Shown here: positions 9,025 to 17,140 of the stretch, piece by piece | Layout: every line of letters begins with the position of its first letter | Position numbering within the stretch: the first letter of the stretch is position 1 | Assembly (NCBI RefSeq): GCF_003985145.1 | Contig: NZ_ML133546.1 | Coordinates: 1-54,385, forward strand | Origin: Rhizobium anhuiense | GTDB lineage: Bacteria; Pseudomonadota; Alphaproteobacteria; Rhizobiales; Rhizobiaceae | Reading direction: 5' to 3' | Length of the DNA: 54,385 bases | Program-made: the position numbers and the translations under genes | Notes under the pieces: generated by a model | What the model was told of the DNA's origin: nothing | Seen by the model: only the letters and a program-made list of their open reading frames with translations | Database searches by the model: none

Positions 9025-9651
9025 TCAGCTATGAGCGAAGATATCGGCCTCTTCCCAGCCGAGCAGGTCGAGCTTGGCGCGGGTCGGCAGGAATGCGAAG
9101 CAGGCCGTCGCATGGTCGAAGCGGCCGTCGCGGATCAGGCGTTCCGTCAGCTTGTCGCGCAACGCGTGCAGATAAAGCACATCGGAAGCGGCATATTCGA
9201 GCTGGGCCGGGGACAGCGTCGCGGCCGCCCAATCGGAAGATTGCTGCGTCTTGGAGATATCGACGTCGAGCATCTCCTTGAGATTGTCCTTGAGGCCGTG
9301 GCGATCCGTATAGGTCCGGCTCAGGCGCGAGGCGATCTTGGTGCAGAAAACCGGGTTCGTCGTGACGCCGAAAGTATGGAATAGCACGGCAATATCGAAA
9401 CGGCCGTAATGAAAGATCTTCTGATGGGTGGGGTCTTCGAGCAGAGCGACGAGATTGGGAGCCTGCTTCTGGCCGGCAGCAATACGGATAACGTCGGCAG
9501 TGCCGTCACCCGGCGAAAGCTGGACGACGCAGAGCCGATCGCGGCGCGGCACCAGGCCGAGCGTTTCGGTGTCGATCGCGACCGCGCCAGTGTAGCGGGC
9601 GGCATCGGCCACGGAAATATCGCCTTCGTGATAACGTATGGTGGCCGCCAT
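9025..9651 (-). CDS. rnd: RNase D-like 3'-5' exonuclease
   Basis: A 208-residue exonuclease of the DEDDy superfamily, which trims RNA 3' ends such as tRNA precursors. The metal ligands are visible: D27 and E29 in IDTETLG (ExoI), D86 in HYGRFDIAVL (ExoII), and Y153/D157 in EYAASDVLYL (ExoIII). It is much shorter than E. coli RNase D (about 375 residues) because both C-terminal HRDC domains are missing, which is the usual short form in rhizobia. The stop overlaps a small hairpin (9022-9037). Monocistronic; repetitive palindromes lie upstream. Confidence 0.92.
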   Translation of the reverse strand: MAATIRYHEGDISVADAARYTGAVAIDTETLGLVPRRDRLCVVQLSPGDGTADVIRIAAGQKQAPNLVALLEDPTHQKIFHYGRFDIAVLFHTFGVTTNPVFCTKIASRLSRTYTDRHGLKDNLKEMLDVDISKTQQSSDWAAATLSPAQLEYAASDVLYLHALRDKLTERLIRDGRFDHATACFAFLPTRAKLDLLGWEEADIFAHS

Positions 9652-9680
9652 GAGACAATCTTTCGTTCGAATGCATCCTC

Positions 9681-9782
9681 TACAGCGCGATGCGTCTTTT
9701 CAGACGCGCAAAGGACGCTGTAGCGCTTTGAATGGCTGTATAATTTATCCTTAAATCGATGCCGATTTAAGCAATTATGCAG
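9681..9782. repeat. RIME1-like intergenic element, copy 1
   Basis: About 102 bp made of two palindromes: TACAGCG...CGCTGTA (9681-9722, with an inner GCGTCT/AGACGC) and CTGTATAATT...AATTATGCAG (9736-9782, with inner CTTAAATCG/CGATTTAAG). The same two-palindrome arrangement, nearly base for base, recurs at 13756-13858. Size and structure fit the Rhizobium intergenic mosaic element RIME1. Confidence 0.85.
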
Positions 9783-9784
9783 CA

Positions 9785-9870
9785 GCGCTATAGCGCAAAG
9801 GTGCAGAATGCGAAACCGCTTTCCTGCCGCAGAGCCGTCCCGTCCTCTCGGACGCACAAACGACGCTCTA
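9785..9870. repeat. 12-bp palindrome and degenerate RIME half-element
   Basis: GCGCTATAGCGC (9785-9796) directly follows RIME copy 1. At 9831-9870 a sequence with GTCCTCTCGGACGCACAAA resembles the left half of the RIME copies (GTCTTTTCAGACGCGCAAA), flanked by AGAGC/GCTCT arms, so it is probably a decayed half-copy. Confidence 0.55.
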
Positions 9871-9905
9871 CTCTTTTGATCTTCAATCTCCGCTTCGTGC
9901 AGCGG

Positions 9906-10715
9906 TCAGAATGTCGGCGGCGTGTTGATCCAGAGAATCACGGTTTCACCATCATGGCGATTACGCCAAGAATGGTAACGTCGGCTTTCGAAATAAAGTG
10001 AATCGCCCTGGCCAAGATCGAAGAACTGATCGCTGTCGAGCACCAGTTCGAGCCGGCCGGACAGGACATGCATGAATTCTTCGCCCTCGTGGCGATAGGC
10101 GCCTTCGCTGGCGGCACCGGGCGCCAGCACGAAACGATGGCAGTCCATCATCCTGCGGCCTTCGGCGAGGAGCTGCACCGTGACGCCGGGCGTCGTTTCC
10201 GGCCATGTCCGCCATTCGCCGGCGCGCACCAGCGTCGGCACGTCCGCGCGCTCCTCGCCCGAGAGGCGCGAGACGGTGGTGCCGTAATATTCGGCGAGAT
10301 CGTGCAGCGTCTTGAAGCTGACGCCCTGCGAGGTGCGCTCCAGCGTCGAGAGCGTCGATGCGGTGACGCCGATGTCGCCGGCGACCTGATCGAGAGTCTT
10401 GCCGCTCGCATGGCGCAGGCTGCGCAGCTTGCGGCCGATGCCGGAATCCTGGCTCGCCTCGGCGCCATCGGCGGAAGGTTCCTCGCTCTCCAGCGCCTCC
10501 CGGATTGCCGCGGGATTGAGGCCACGTTCGACACGATACCAGGAGATGCGCTTCAGCCGCGCCACATCGTCGGCGCTGTATTGCCGATGGCCGGTTTGCG
10601 AACGGCCGGGAACCAGCAGACCCTGGCTTTCCCAGAGGCGCAAGGTCGAGGCCGAAACGCCCGCCAGCCGCGCGGCCTCCGCCACCTTGTAGCGCACAGG
10701 TCCGTTGTCACCCAT
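9906..10715 (-). CDS. MerR-XRE-cupin fusion transcriptional regulator
   Basis: A 269-residue regulator with three domains in a row. Residues about 6-75: MerR-type winged helix (YKVAEAARLAGVSASTLRLW, then TGHRQYSADDVARLK). Residues about 95-150: an XRE/Cro helix-turn-helix (LRHASGKTLDQVAGDIGVTA, STLSTLER). Residues about 190-265: a cupin fold (HRHEGEEF-like segment YRHEGEEFMHVLSGRLEL, then RYHSWRN) that probably senses a small ligand. The ATG at 10715 has AGGGA upstream and precedes the MerR domain; earlier starts at 10754 or 10778 add unconserved residues. It is divergent from gabT-gabD with two inverted repeats between them, so it very likely controls GABA catabolism and possibly itself. Confidence 0.85.
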   Translation of the reverse strand: MGDNGPVRYKVAEAARLAGVSASTLRLWESQGLLVPGRSQTGHRQYSADDVARLKRISWYRVERGLNPAAIREALESEEPSADGAEASQDSGIGRKLRSLRHASGKTLDQVAGDIGVTASTLSTLERTSQGVSFKTLHDLAEYYGTTVSRLSGEERADVPTLVRAGEWRTWPETTPGVTVQLLAEGRRMMDCHRFVLAPGAASEGAYRHEGEEFMHVLSGRLELVLDSDQFFDLGQGDSLYFESRRYHSWRNRHDGETVILWINTPPTF

Positions 10716-10807
10716 CCGAAATATCCCTGATTCCAATCGCCCGCGAGCATTCATTAAAAGGCGTGATGTTTGAAGCAAAAAATCCCACTTGTTTTCTTGC
10801 AGGAAAA

Positions 10808-10847
10808 ATGTAGGAGTTTTCTACATGTCTTGCAGAATTTATGCAAG
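10808..10847. promoter_or_regulatory. two inverted repeats in the gabT / regulator intergenic region
   Basis: ATGTAG-N7-CTACAT (10808-10826) and CTTGCA-N7-TGCAAG (10829-10847) lie side by side, 40-80 bases before the gabT start. Both have 6-bp perfect arms and 7-bp spacers, as expected for dimeric regulator sites. They are candidate operators of the adjacent MerR-XRE-cupin protein; a fused protein with two DNA-binding domains could use two different sites. Confidence 0.6.
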
Positions 10848-10885
10848 ATAGTTCTCAAGCCCCTTTTCAGCGCAGGAGCGCATCG

Positions 10886-12166
10886 ATGACCGCGACAAGC
10901 CTTACGGACCGGAAGAACGCAGCCATTTCACGCGGCGTCGGCATGACGACCCAGATCTATGCCGATCGTGCAGAGAACGCCGAGATCTGGGATAAGGAAG
11001 GCCGCCGCTACATCGATTTCGCCGCCGGCATCGCCGTCCTCAACACCGGCCACCGCCATCCCCGGGTGATCGCGGCAGTCAAGGAGCAGCTCGACCGCTT
11101 CACCCATACCTGCCATCAGGTGGTGCCCTACGAAAGCTACGTGCATCTCGCCGAACGGCTGAACACACTGGTGCCGGGCAACTTCGAGAAGAAGACGATC
11201 TTCGTCACGACAGGCGCCGAAGCGGTCGAGAATGCCGTCAAGATCGCGCGGGCCGCAACCGGCCGCTCTGCCGTCATCGCCTTCGGCGGCGGCTTCCACG
11301 GCCGCACCTTCATGGGCATGGCTCTGACCGGCAAGGTCGTGCCTTACAAGGTCGGCTTCGGCGCGATGCCGGGCGATGTCTTCCACATTCCCTTCCCCGT
11401 CGAGCTGCACGGCGTCACTACAGACCAGTCGCTGGCGGCGCTGAAGAAGCTCTTCGCCGCCGATGTCGATCCGCAGCGCGTCGCGGCCATCATCATCGAG
11501 CCGGTCCAGGGCGAAGGCGGCTTCTACCCGGCGCCCGCCGCCTTCATGAAGGCGCTGCGCGAACTCTGCGACCAGCACGGCATCCTGCTGATCGCCGATG
11601 AGGTGCAGACCGGTTTTGCCCGCACCGGCAGGATGTTCGCCATGGATCATCACGAGGTGGCGCCCGACCTGACGACGATGGCAAAGAGTCTCGCCGGCGG
11701 CTTTCCGCTTGCCGCCGTCACCGGCCGCGCCGCCATCATGGATGCGCCGGGACCGGGCGGGCTCGGCGGTACCTATGGCGGCAATCCGCTGGGGATCGCA
11801 GCCGCCCATGCCGTGCTCGACGTCATCAAGGACGAGGATCTCTGCAACCGCGCCAACCAGCTCGGCGGGCGGCTGAAGCAGCGACTGGAATCGCTGCGCG
11901 AGACGGTGCCCGAAATCGTCGATATTCGCGGACCGGGCTTCATGAATGCCGTCGAATTCAACGACCGGACGACCGGATTGCCGAGCGCGGATTTCGCCAA
12001 CCGGGTGCGGCTGATCGCCCTCGACAAGGGCCTGATCCTGCTCACCTGCGGCACCCACGGAAACGTCATCCGCTTCCTGGCGCCGATCACCATCCAGGAC
12101 GAAATCCTCGGCGAGGCGCTCGACATTCTCGAGGCTTCGATGCTGGAAGCGAGCGCGGTCGGCTAA
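10886..12166 (+). CDS. gabT: 4-aminobutyrate aminotransferase
   Basis: Class III PLP aminotransferase (426 residues) that transfers the amino group of GABA to 2-oxoglutarate, giving succinate semialdehyde. Landmarks: FAAGIAVLNTGHRHP near residue 45, TTGAEAVENAVKIAR (cofactor phosphate binding), IIEPVQGEGGF, IADEVQTGFARTG with the cofactor-ring Asp, and MAKSLAGGFPLAAV with the Schiff-base lysine. The ATG at 10886 has CAGGAG upstream. gabD follows after 66 bases, giving the complete GABA-to-succinate route, and a divergent regulator lies upstream. The specific substrate (GABA versus a similar omega-amino acid) is inferred from the gabD partner. Confidence 0.93.
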   Translation: MTATSLTDRKNAAISRGVGMTTQIYADRAENAEIWDKEGRRYIDFAAGIAVLNTGHRHPRVIAAVKEQLDRFTHTCHQVVPYESYVHLAERLNTLVPGNFEKKTIFVTTGAEAVENAVKIARAATGRSAVIAFGGGFHGRTFMGMALTGKVVPYKVGFGAMPGDVFHIPFPVELHGVTTDQSLAALKKLFAADVDPQRVAAIIIEPVQGEGGFYPAPAAFMKALRELCDQHGILLIADEVQTGFARTGRMFAMDHHEVAPDLTTMAKSLAGGFPLAAVTGRAAIMDAPGPGGLGGTYGGNPLGIAAAHAVLDVIKDEDLCNRANQLGGRLKQRLESLRETVPEIVDIRGPGFMNAVEFNDRTTGLPSADFANRVRLIALDKGLILLTCGTHGNVIRFLAPITIQDEILGEALDILEASMLEASAVG

Positions 12167-12189
12167 GCCTATCGGAACCGGATTTCAAT

Positions 12190-12210
12190 GGCTGCCGGCC
12201 ACCGGCAGCC
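12190..12210 (+). promoter_or_regulatory. intercistronic hairpin between gabT and gabD
   Basis: GGCTGCCGG and CCGGCAGCC form a perfect 9-bp stem around CCA. No T-run follows, so it is more likely an mRNA-stabilising or processing hairpin than a terminator. It ends 10 bases before the gabD Shine-Dalgarno sequence AGGAGG. Confidence 0.6.
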
Positions 12211-12232
12211 GCACTCCCCAGGAGGATATGAC

Positions 12233-13714
12233 ATGACTTTCACCACCGCACTGACCAGGCACGTTCCCTTCTCCTCGCCCTTGCTGCGCGATGCCGGCTA
12301 TATCAACGGCGTCTGGACCTCAGGCGATGCCACGAAGACTTTCGACGTGCTCAACCCGGCGACCGGCGAGTTGCTCGCTTCGCTGCCCGACATGGGTGCG
12401 AGCGAGACGCGGACGGCGATCGATGCGGCGCATGCCGCCCAGCCGGCCTGGGCTGCCCGTCCGGCCAAGGAGCGCAGCACGCTCTTGCGCAAATGGTTCG
12501 ACCTGATGGTCGCCAATGCCGACGAGCTCGCGGCGATCCTCACCGCAGAAATGGGCAAGCCGTTCCCGGAAGCGCGCGGCGAGATCCTTTATGCGGCGGC
12601 CTATATTGAATGGTATGCGGAAGAGGCCAAGCGCATCTACGGCGAGACGATTCCCGCACCTTCCCAAGACAAGCGCATGATCGTCATCCGGCAGCCGGTC
12701 GGCGTCGTCGGCACGATCACGCCGTGGAATTTCCCGGCGGCGATGATTGCCCGCAAGATCGCGCCGGCACTTGCCGTCGGCTGCACCGCAGTGTCGAAGC
12801 CGGCCGAGCAGACGCCGCTGACGGCGATCGCCCTTGCCGTGCTCGCCGAGCAGGCCGGCATTCCCCCAGGCGTCTTCAACGTTATCGTCGGCGTCGACGG
12901 CCCGGCGATCGGCCGCGAGCTCTGCGGCAACGAAAAGGTGCGCAAGATCAGCTTCACCGGCTCGACGGAGGTCGGCCGCATCCTGATGCGGCAATGCGCC
13001 GACCAGATCAAGAAGGTCAGCCTGGAGCTCGGCGGCAACGCGCCGTTCATCGTCTTCGACGATGCCGATCTCGACGCCGCCGTCGAGGGTGCGATCGCCT
13101 CCAAATACCGCAATGCCGGCCAGACCTGTGTCTGCGCCAACCGCCTCTACGTCCAGTCGAACGTCTATGATGCCTTCGCCGCCAAGCTGGCCGCCAAGGT
13201 CGCCGAAATGCCGGTCGGCGACGGCTTCGAGCCGGGTGTCGCGATCGGGCCGCTGATCGATGAACAGGGCCTTGCCAAGGTGGAAGACCATGTCAGCGAC
13301 GCGCTTGCCAAGGGCGCCAAAGTGCTGATCGGCGGCAAGCGTATCGAGGGCGCCGGCACCTTCTTTGCGCCGACGGTGCTGACCGGCGTTGCGCGCGGCA
13401 TGAAGGTGGCGCGCGAGGAAACCTTCGGACCGGTGGCGCCGCTCTTCCGCTTCGAGACGGTCGAGGACGTCATCGCTGAGGCCAATGATACGGAATTCGG
13501 CCTTGCCGCCTATTTCTATGCCGGCGACCTGAAGAAGGTCTGGCGGGTGGCGGAAGCACTTGAGTACGGCATGATCGGCATCAATACCGGCCTGATGTCG
13601 TCCGAGACGGCGCCTTTCGGCGGCATCAAGCAATCCGGCCTCGGCCGCGAAGGCTCGCGCCACGGCGCCGACGACTATCTGGAAATGAAATATCTCTGCA
13701 TCGGCGGCGTCTGA
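12233..13714 (+). CDS. gabD: succinate-semialdehyde dehydrogenase (NAD(P)+)
   Basis: A 493-residue aldehyde dehydrogenase that oxidises succinate semialdehyde to succinate, completing GABA degradation. It shows the Rossmann-type cofactor region (TPWNFPAAMIARKIAPALA, FTGSTEVGRIL), the catalytic glutamate in LELGGNAPFIVFDDADLD and the catalytic cysteine in NAGQTCVCANR, which is the GabD-type sequence. The ATG at 12233 has AGGAGG eight bases upstream. Second gene of the gabT-gabD operon. The paralogous glutarate semialdehyde dehydrogenases cannot be excluded from sequence alone. Confidence 0.94.
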   Translation: MTFTTALTRHVPFSSPLLRDAGYINGVWTSGDATKTFDVLNPATGELLASLPDMGASETRTAIDAAHAAQPAWAARPAKERSTLLRKWFDLMVANADELAAILTAEMGKPFPEARGEILYAAAYIEWYAEEAKRIYGETIPAPSQDKRMIVIRQPVGVVGTITPWNFPAAMIARKIAPALAVGCTAVSKPAEQTPLTAIALAVLAEQAGIPPGVFNVIVGVDGPAIGRELCGNEKVRKISFTGSTEVGRILMRQCADQIKKVSLELGGNAPFIVFDDADLDAAVEGAIASKYRNAGQTCVCANRLYVQSNVYDAFAAKLAAKVAEMPVGDGFEPGVAIGPLIDEQGLAKVEDHVSDALAKGAKVLIGGKRIEGAGTFFAPTVLTGVARGMKVAREETFGPVAPLFRFETVEDVIAEANDTEFGLAAYFYAGDLKKVWRVAEALEYGMIGINTGLMSSETAPFGGIKQSGLGREGSRHGADDYLEMKYLCIGGV

Positions 13715-13755
13715 TCCGTCAGCCACGATACAGAAAGCACCGGGACACGCGGCAT

Positions 13756-13858
13756 TACAGCGCCGCGCGTCTTTTCAGACGCGCAAAGGACGCTGTAACA
13801 CTTTGAATTGCTGCATAATTTTATCCTTAAATCGATGCCGATTTAAGGAATTATGCAG
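13756..13858. repeat. RIME1-like intergenic element, copy 2
   Basis: About 103 bp with the same two palindromes as copy 1: TACAGCG...CGCTGTA (13756-13797) and CTGCATAATT...AATTATGCAG (13811-13858), the latter with an 11-bp inner stem TCCTTAAATCG/CGATTTAAGGA around ATGC. It lies between the convergent gabD and slyX, a typical place for such elements. The two copies bracket the gab locus. Confidence 0.87.
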
Positions 13859-13871
13859 TAGCCGCGTGTCG

Positions 13872-14081
13872 TCAATAATGCGGCGGACGGGTAATCCCAG
13901 GCGCTTCCAGCGACTGCTCCTCCAGCGACAGGAAACGTTCGGCCAGCCGGTCTAGCTTGGTGCGCATCTGCTCCACCGTCTTCCATTGCTCGGCAAGCTG
14001 ATCGGAAAGCTCTTCGATCGTCTTTGCCTGGTAAGCCAGCATTTCTTCCAGCCGGGTGATGCGGTTCGTCTCGTCGGACAT
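13872..14081 (-). CDS. slyX: SlyX family protein
   Basis: A 69-residue coiled-coil protein matching SlyX in size and pattern: RITRLEEMLAYQAKTIEELS, then a heptad-like stretch to about residue 50, and the typical C-terminal ending with Pro-Pro-His-Tyr. The function of SlyX is not established. The ATG at 14081 has AGGAGG four to five bases upstream; a start further upstream would add 33 residues that do not match. It is divergent from uxaC. Confidence 0.88.
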   Translation of the reverse strand: MSDETNRITRLEEMLAYQAKTIEELSDQLAEQWKTVEQMRTKLDRLAERFLSLEEQSLEAPGITRPPHY

Positions 14082-14183
14082 CGATCCTCCTTTGCCGAAA
14101 CCGGCAGAACAGATGACCCTCCCAAAGCGGAAATAGGCCACCTCGTCAATGCTTTCCATGCCCAATGCAGCCATGCGCAAAAC

Positions 14184-14199
14184 TGAACCGTTTGGTTAC
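14184..14199. promoter_or_regulatory. candidate TetR-regulon operator upstream of uxaC (weaker copy)
   Basis: TGAACC-GTTT-GGTTAC, an inverted repeat that matches 12 of 16 bases of the site at 26845-26860 and 11 of 16 of the site at 25924-25939. It lies about 65 bases upstream of the uxaC start, in the promoter region shared with slyX. Confidence 0.5.
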
Positions 14200-14261
14200 T
14201 AAAAGACCTTGCCGTGCCTGATGTTGTGGGGTAGGCCCTTATCCACCAGGGAGGAATACTG

Positions 14262-15677
14262 ATGGATGCAGGAAACGGCTTTCTTCATCCGGACCGGCTT
14301 TTTCCGGCCGATCCGGCAACACGGACCATCGCGCGAGACCTCTACGAGACGGTGCGCAATCTTCCGATCGTCAGCCCGCACGGGCACACCGAACCCTCCT
14401 GGTTCGCCGACGACAAGCCCTTCGAAGACGCAGCCTCGCTGCTGGTCATTCCCGATCACTATCTCTTCCGAATGCTGCACAGCGTCGGTGTCACATTGGA
14501 CGAACTCGGCGTGCCGCGGCTCGACGGCAAGCCGGTGGCGCAGGGGCGGGCGATCTGGCGGAGCTTTGCCGCGCATTACCATCTCTTCCGCGGGACACCT
14601 TCGAGCATCTGGGTCGACCACGCGATGTCGGCGGTGCTCGGCTGCACCGAGCCGCTGACATCGGACAATGCCGATGCGCTCTACGACCACATCAATGCTC
14701 AGCTTGCCCTTCCCGAATTCCGCCCGCGGGCGCTGCATCAGCGATTCGGTATCGAAACGATCGCGACGACCGAAGGCGCGCTCGACCCGCTGGCGCATCA
14801 CCAGAAGATGGCAGCGGACGGCTGGATCGGCAAGGTGCGCACCACCTACAGGCCGGATAGCGTCACCGATCCCGACGCCTTCGGCTTTCGCGACAATCTC
14901 GTCAAGTTCGGGGAGATCACCGGCACTGAGGTGACGCGCTGGGACGGCCTGATCGAGGCGCATCGGCGCCGACGCGCCTATTTCCGCCAGTTCGGCGCCA
15001 CCGCGACCGATCACGGCGTGCCCACAGCCTTTACATCGGATCTGCCGCTTGTGGAAAAACAGGCGCTGCTCGACAAGGCCCTGAAGGGTCCGCTTTCGGC
15101 TGCCGACGCCGAGCTTTTCCGCGGCCAGATGATGACGGAGATGGCCGGGCTTTCGGCCGAAGACGGCATGGTGATGCAGATCCACGCCGGTTCACGACGC
15201 AATACCGACAGCGGGCTCTTTGCGACGCGCGGCCCCAATATGGGCGCCGATATCCCGACACGCACGGACTGGGTCGGCGGCCTGAATGCGCTGCTTTCCA
15301 AATACGGCCATGCGCCCGGGCTCAGGGTGCTGCTGTTCACGCTCGACGAGACGACATATGCGCGCGAGATGGCGCCGATGGTCGGCCATTGGCCCTGCCT
15401 GATGATCGGCCCGCCCTGGTGGTTCCACGATAGCCCGAACGGCATCCGGCGTTACCTCGACCAGGTGGTGGAGACGGCGGGCTTTGCCAATATGGCGGGT
15501 TTCAACGACGATACGCGCGCGCTGCTTTCGATCCCGGCGCGGCATGACGTCTGGCGCCGCGAAGTCTGCCGCTTTCTGGCCCAGCTCGCCGCCGAGCACC
15601 GGATTTCCAAGAGGGAAGCCGAGATCGTCGCAGGCGAACTCTCCTATGGCAATGCGAAGAAGGCCTACAAACTGTGA
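14262..15677 (+). CDS. uxaC: glucuronate isomerase (uronate isomerase)
   Basis: Converts D-glucuronate to D-fructuronate (and D-galacturonate to tagaturonate). At 471 residues it has the normal family length. The metal-ligand region PHGHTEPSWFADD is near residue 40, LLVIPDHYLFRML near 65, and the conserved MVMQIHAGSRRN and GWWF-like segment PPWWFHDSPNG lie further on. The ATG at 14262 has GGGAGGA upstream. Its stop overlaps the GTG of the next gene, so the two are translationally coupled. Mannonate dehydratase (uxuA), the next pathway step, is not in this window. Confidence 0.95.
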   Translation: MDAGNGFLHPDRLFPADPATRTIARDLYETVRNLPIVSPHGHTEPSWFADDKPFEDAASLLVIPDHYLFRMLHSVGVTLDELGVPRLDGKPVAQGRAIWRSFAAHYHLFRGTPSSIWVDHAMSAVLGCTEPLTSDNADALYDHINAQLALPEFRPRALHQRFGIETIATTEGALDPLAHHQKMAADGWIGKVRTTYRPDSVTDPDAFGFRDNLVKFGEITGTEVTRWDGLIEAHRRRRAYFRQFGATATDHGVPTAFTSDLPLVEKQALLDKALKGPLSAADAELFRGQMMTEMAGLSAEDGMVMQIHAGSRRNTDSGLFATRGPNMGADIPTRTDWVGGLNALLSKYGHAPGLRVLLFTLDETTYAREMAPMVGHWPCLMIGPPWWFHDSPNGIRRYLDQVVETAGFANMAGFNDDTRALLSIPARHDVWRREVCRFLAQLAAEHRISKREAEIVAGELSYGNAKKAYKL

Positions 15678-17131
15678 GCGAACGACTGCAGACCCTTTCC
15701 GGCCTCGCCCCGACGGCGAAGCTTCCCGCCTATGACCGCAGCCGGCTGAAAAGCGGCATCCTGCATCTCGGGCCGGGCGCTTTCTTCCGCGCCCATTTTG
15801 CACCCTTCACGGATGATGCGCTCTCCGCCGCCGGCGGCGATTGGGGCATCGAGGTGGCAAGTCTGCGCACGCCCGATGTCGCGGATAATCTGAGCGCCCA
15901 GAACGGGCTCTATACGGTGCTGATCCGCGATACCTCAGGCACGACGGCTGAGGTGGTCGGCTCGATCCTGAAGGCGCATGTGGCGCCGCGCGATCCGGCC
16001 GGCCTGCTGGCGCGGCTCGAAGACCCCGATATCCGCATCGTCAGCATGACGGTAACGGAAAAGGCCTATGGTTTCGATCCCGCAACCGGCGGTCTCGACC
16101 TCAAACATCCCGATATCGTCGCCGATCTTGCCAACCGGCATGCGCCGCGCGGCGTCATCGGCTATCTCGTCGAAGGCCTTGCCCGCCGCCGGCAGAAGGG
16201 CATCGCGCCCTTCACGCCGCTCAGCTGCGACAATCTGCCGAGCAACGGCGCCGTGCTGAAGCGCCTGGTGCTGGAATTCACCTCCCGCCTCGATCCCGAC
16301 CTGCATCGCTGGATCGAAGCGAATGTGCCCTTCCCCTCCACGATGGTCGACCGCATCACGCCGGCCAGCACCGAGGCGACCTATGCCGATGCCGAGCGGC
16401 TGACGGGCCGCACGGATATGGCGGCGATCGAGACCGAACCCTTCACGCAATGGGTCATCGAAGATCATTTCGCCAATGGCCGGCCGGCCTGGGAAAAGGT
16501 GCGCGGCGCGCTGATGGTCGAGGAGGTCTCGGCCTACGAGAAGATGAAGCTCAGGATGCTGAACGGCGCGCATTCGTTGCTTGCCTATCTCGGTTATATC
16601 GGCGGCTATGAATTCATCCGCGACGTGATGGACGATACCGGCCTGGCGGCTCTCGCCTACCGCCACATGCATGCGGCCGCGAGAACGCTCGATGCGGTTC
16701 CCGGCATCGATCTCGATGCCTACGCCAATGAATTGATAGCACGCTTTGCAAACAAGGCGATCGCCCATCGCACCTATCAGATCGCCATGGACGGCACCCA
16801 GAAACTGCCGCAGCGGCTGCTGGAACCGGCATGCGAGGCGCTTTCGCATGGCGACCGGGCGGAGACCTATGCGATCGCCGTTGCGGCGTGGATGCGCTAT
16901 GCGATCGGCCAGCACGGCAACGGCGAGCGCTATGAGTTGCGCGATCCCCGTGCGGCTGAGATCGCCGCCCTCATCGCCAATGTCCCGCGCACCGGCCTGG
17001 CGATTTCGGCGGCACTCTTCACCCTTCCTGGACTTTTCCCGGCGGCTTTGACAGGACACCGGGCGTGGACGCAGGATGTCTCCGACAAGCTGGAGATTCT
17101 GATCCAGGACGATAGGTTGCCGCTGTTCTAG
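15674..17131 (+). CDS. uxuB: D-fructuronate reductase / mannitol dehydrogenase family
   Basis: A 485-residue polyol-specific long-chain dehydrogenase. It has an N-terminal dinucleotide-binding loop (LHLGPGAFFRAH, about residues 32-43), TVTEKAYG near 120, and the family catalytic pattern K-x4-N-x2-H in KLRMLNGAH near residue 295. Coupled to uxaC by a GTGA overlap, it most likely reduces D-fructuronate to D-mannonate with NADH. A mannitol or other polyol dehydrogenase role is possible from family membership, but the uxaC neighbour favours fructuronate reductase. It ends nine bases from the convergent FAD oxidoreductase gene. Confidence 0.88.
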   Translation: MSERLQTLSGLAPTAKLPAYDRSRLKSGILHLGPGAFFRAHFAPFTDDALSAAGGDWGIEVASLRTPDVADNLSAQNGLYTVLIRDTSGTTAEVVGSILKAHVAPRDPAGLLARLEDPDIRIVSMTVTEKAYGFDPATGGLDLKHPDIVADLANRHAPRGVIGYLVEGLARRRQKGIAPFTPLSCDNLPSNGAVLKRLVLEFTSRLDPDLHRWIEANVPFPSTMVDRITPASTEATYADAERLTGRTDMAAIETEPFTQWVIEDHFANGRPAWEKVRGALMVEEVSAYEKMKLRMLNGAHSLLAYLGYIGGYEFIRDVMDDTGLAALAYRHMHAAARTLDAVPGIDLDAYANELIARFANKAIAHRTYQIAMDGTQKLPQRLLEPACEALSHGDRAETYAIAVAAWMRYAIGQHGNGERYELRDPRAAEIAALIANVPRTGLAISAALFTLPGLFPAALTGHRAWTQDVSDKLEILIQDDRLPLF

Positions 17132-17140
17132 ACTCCCCCG

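Noticed and set aside
9022..9037. CGCTCA-GCTA-TGAGCG hairpin overlapping the stop of the RNase D-like gene, considered as a terminator
   Set aside because: Short stem, partly inside the coding sequence, and no T-run follows on either strand.
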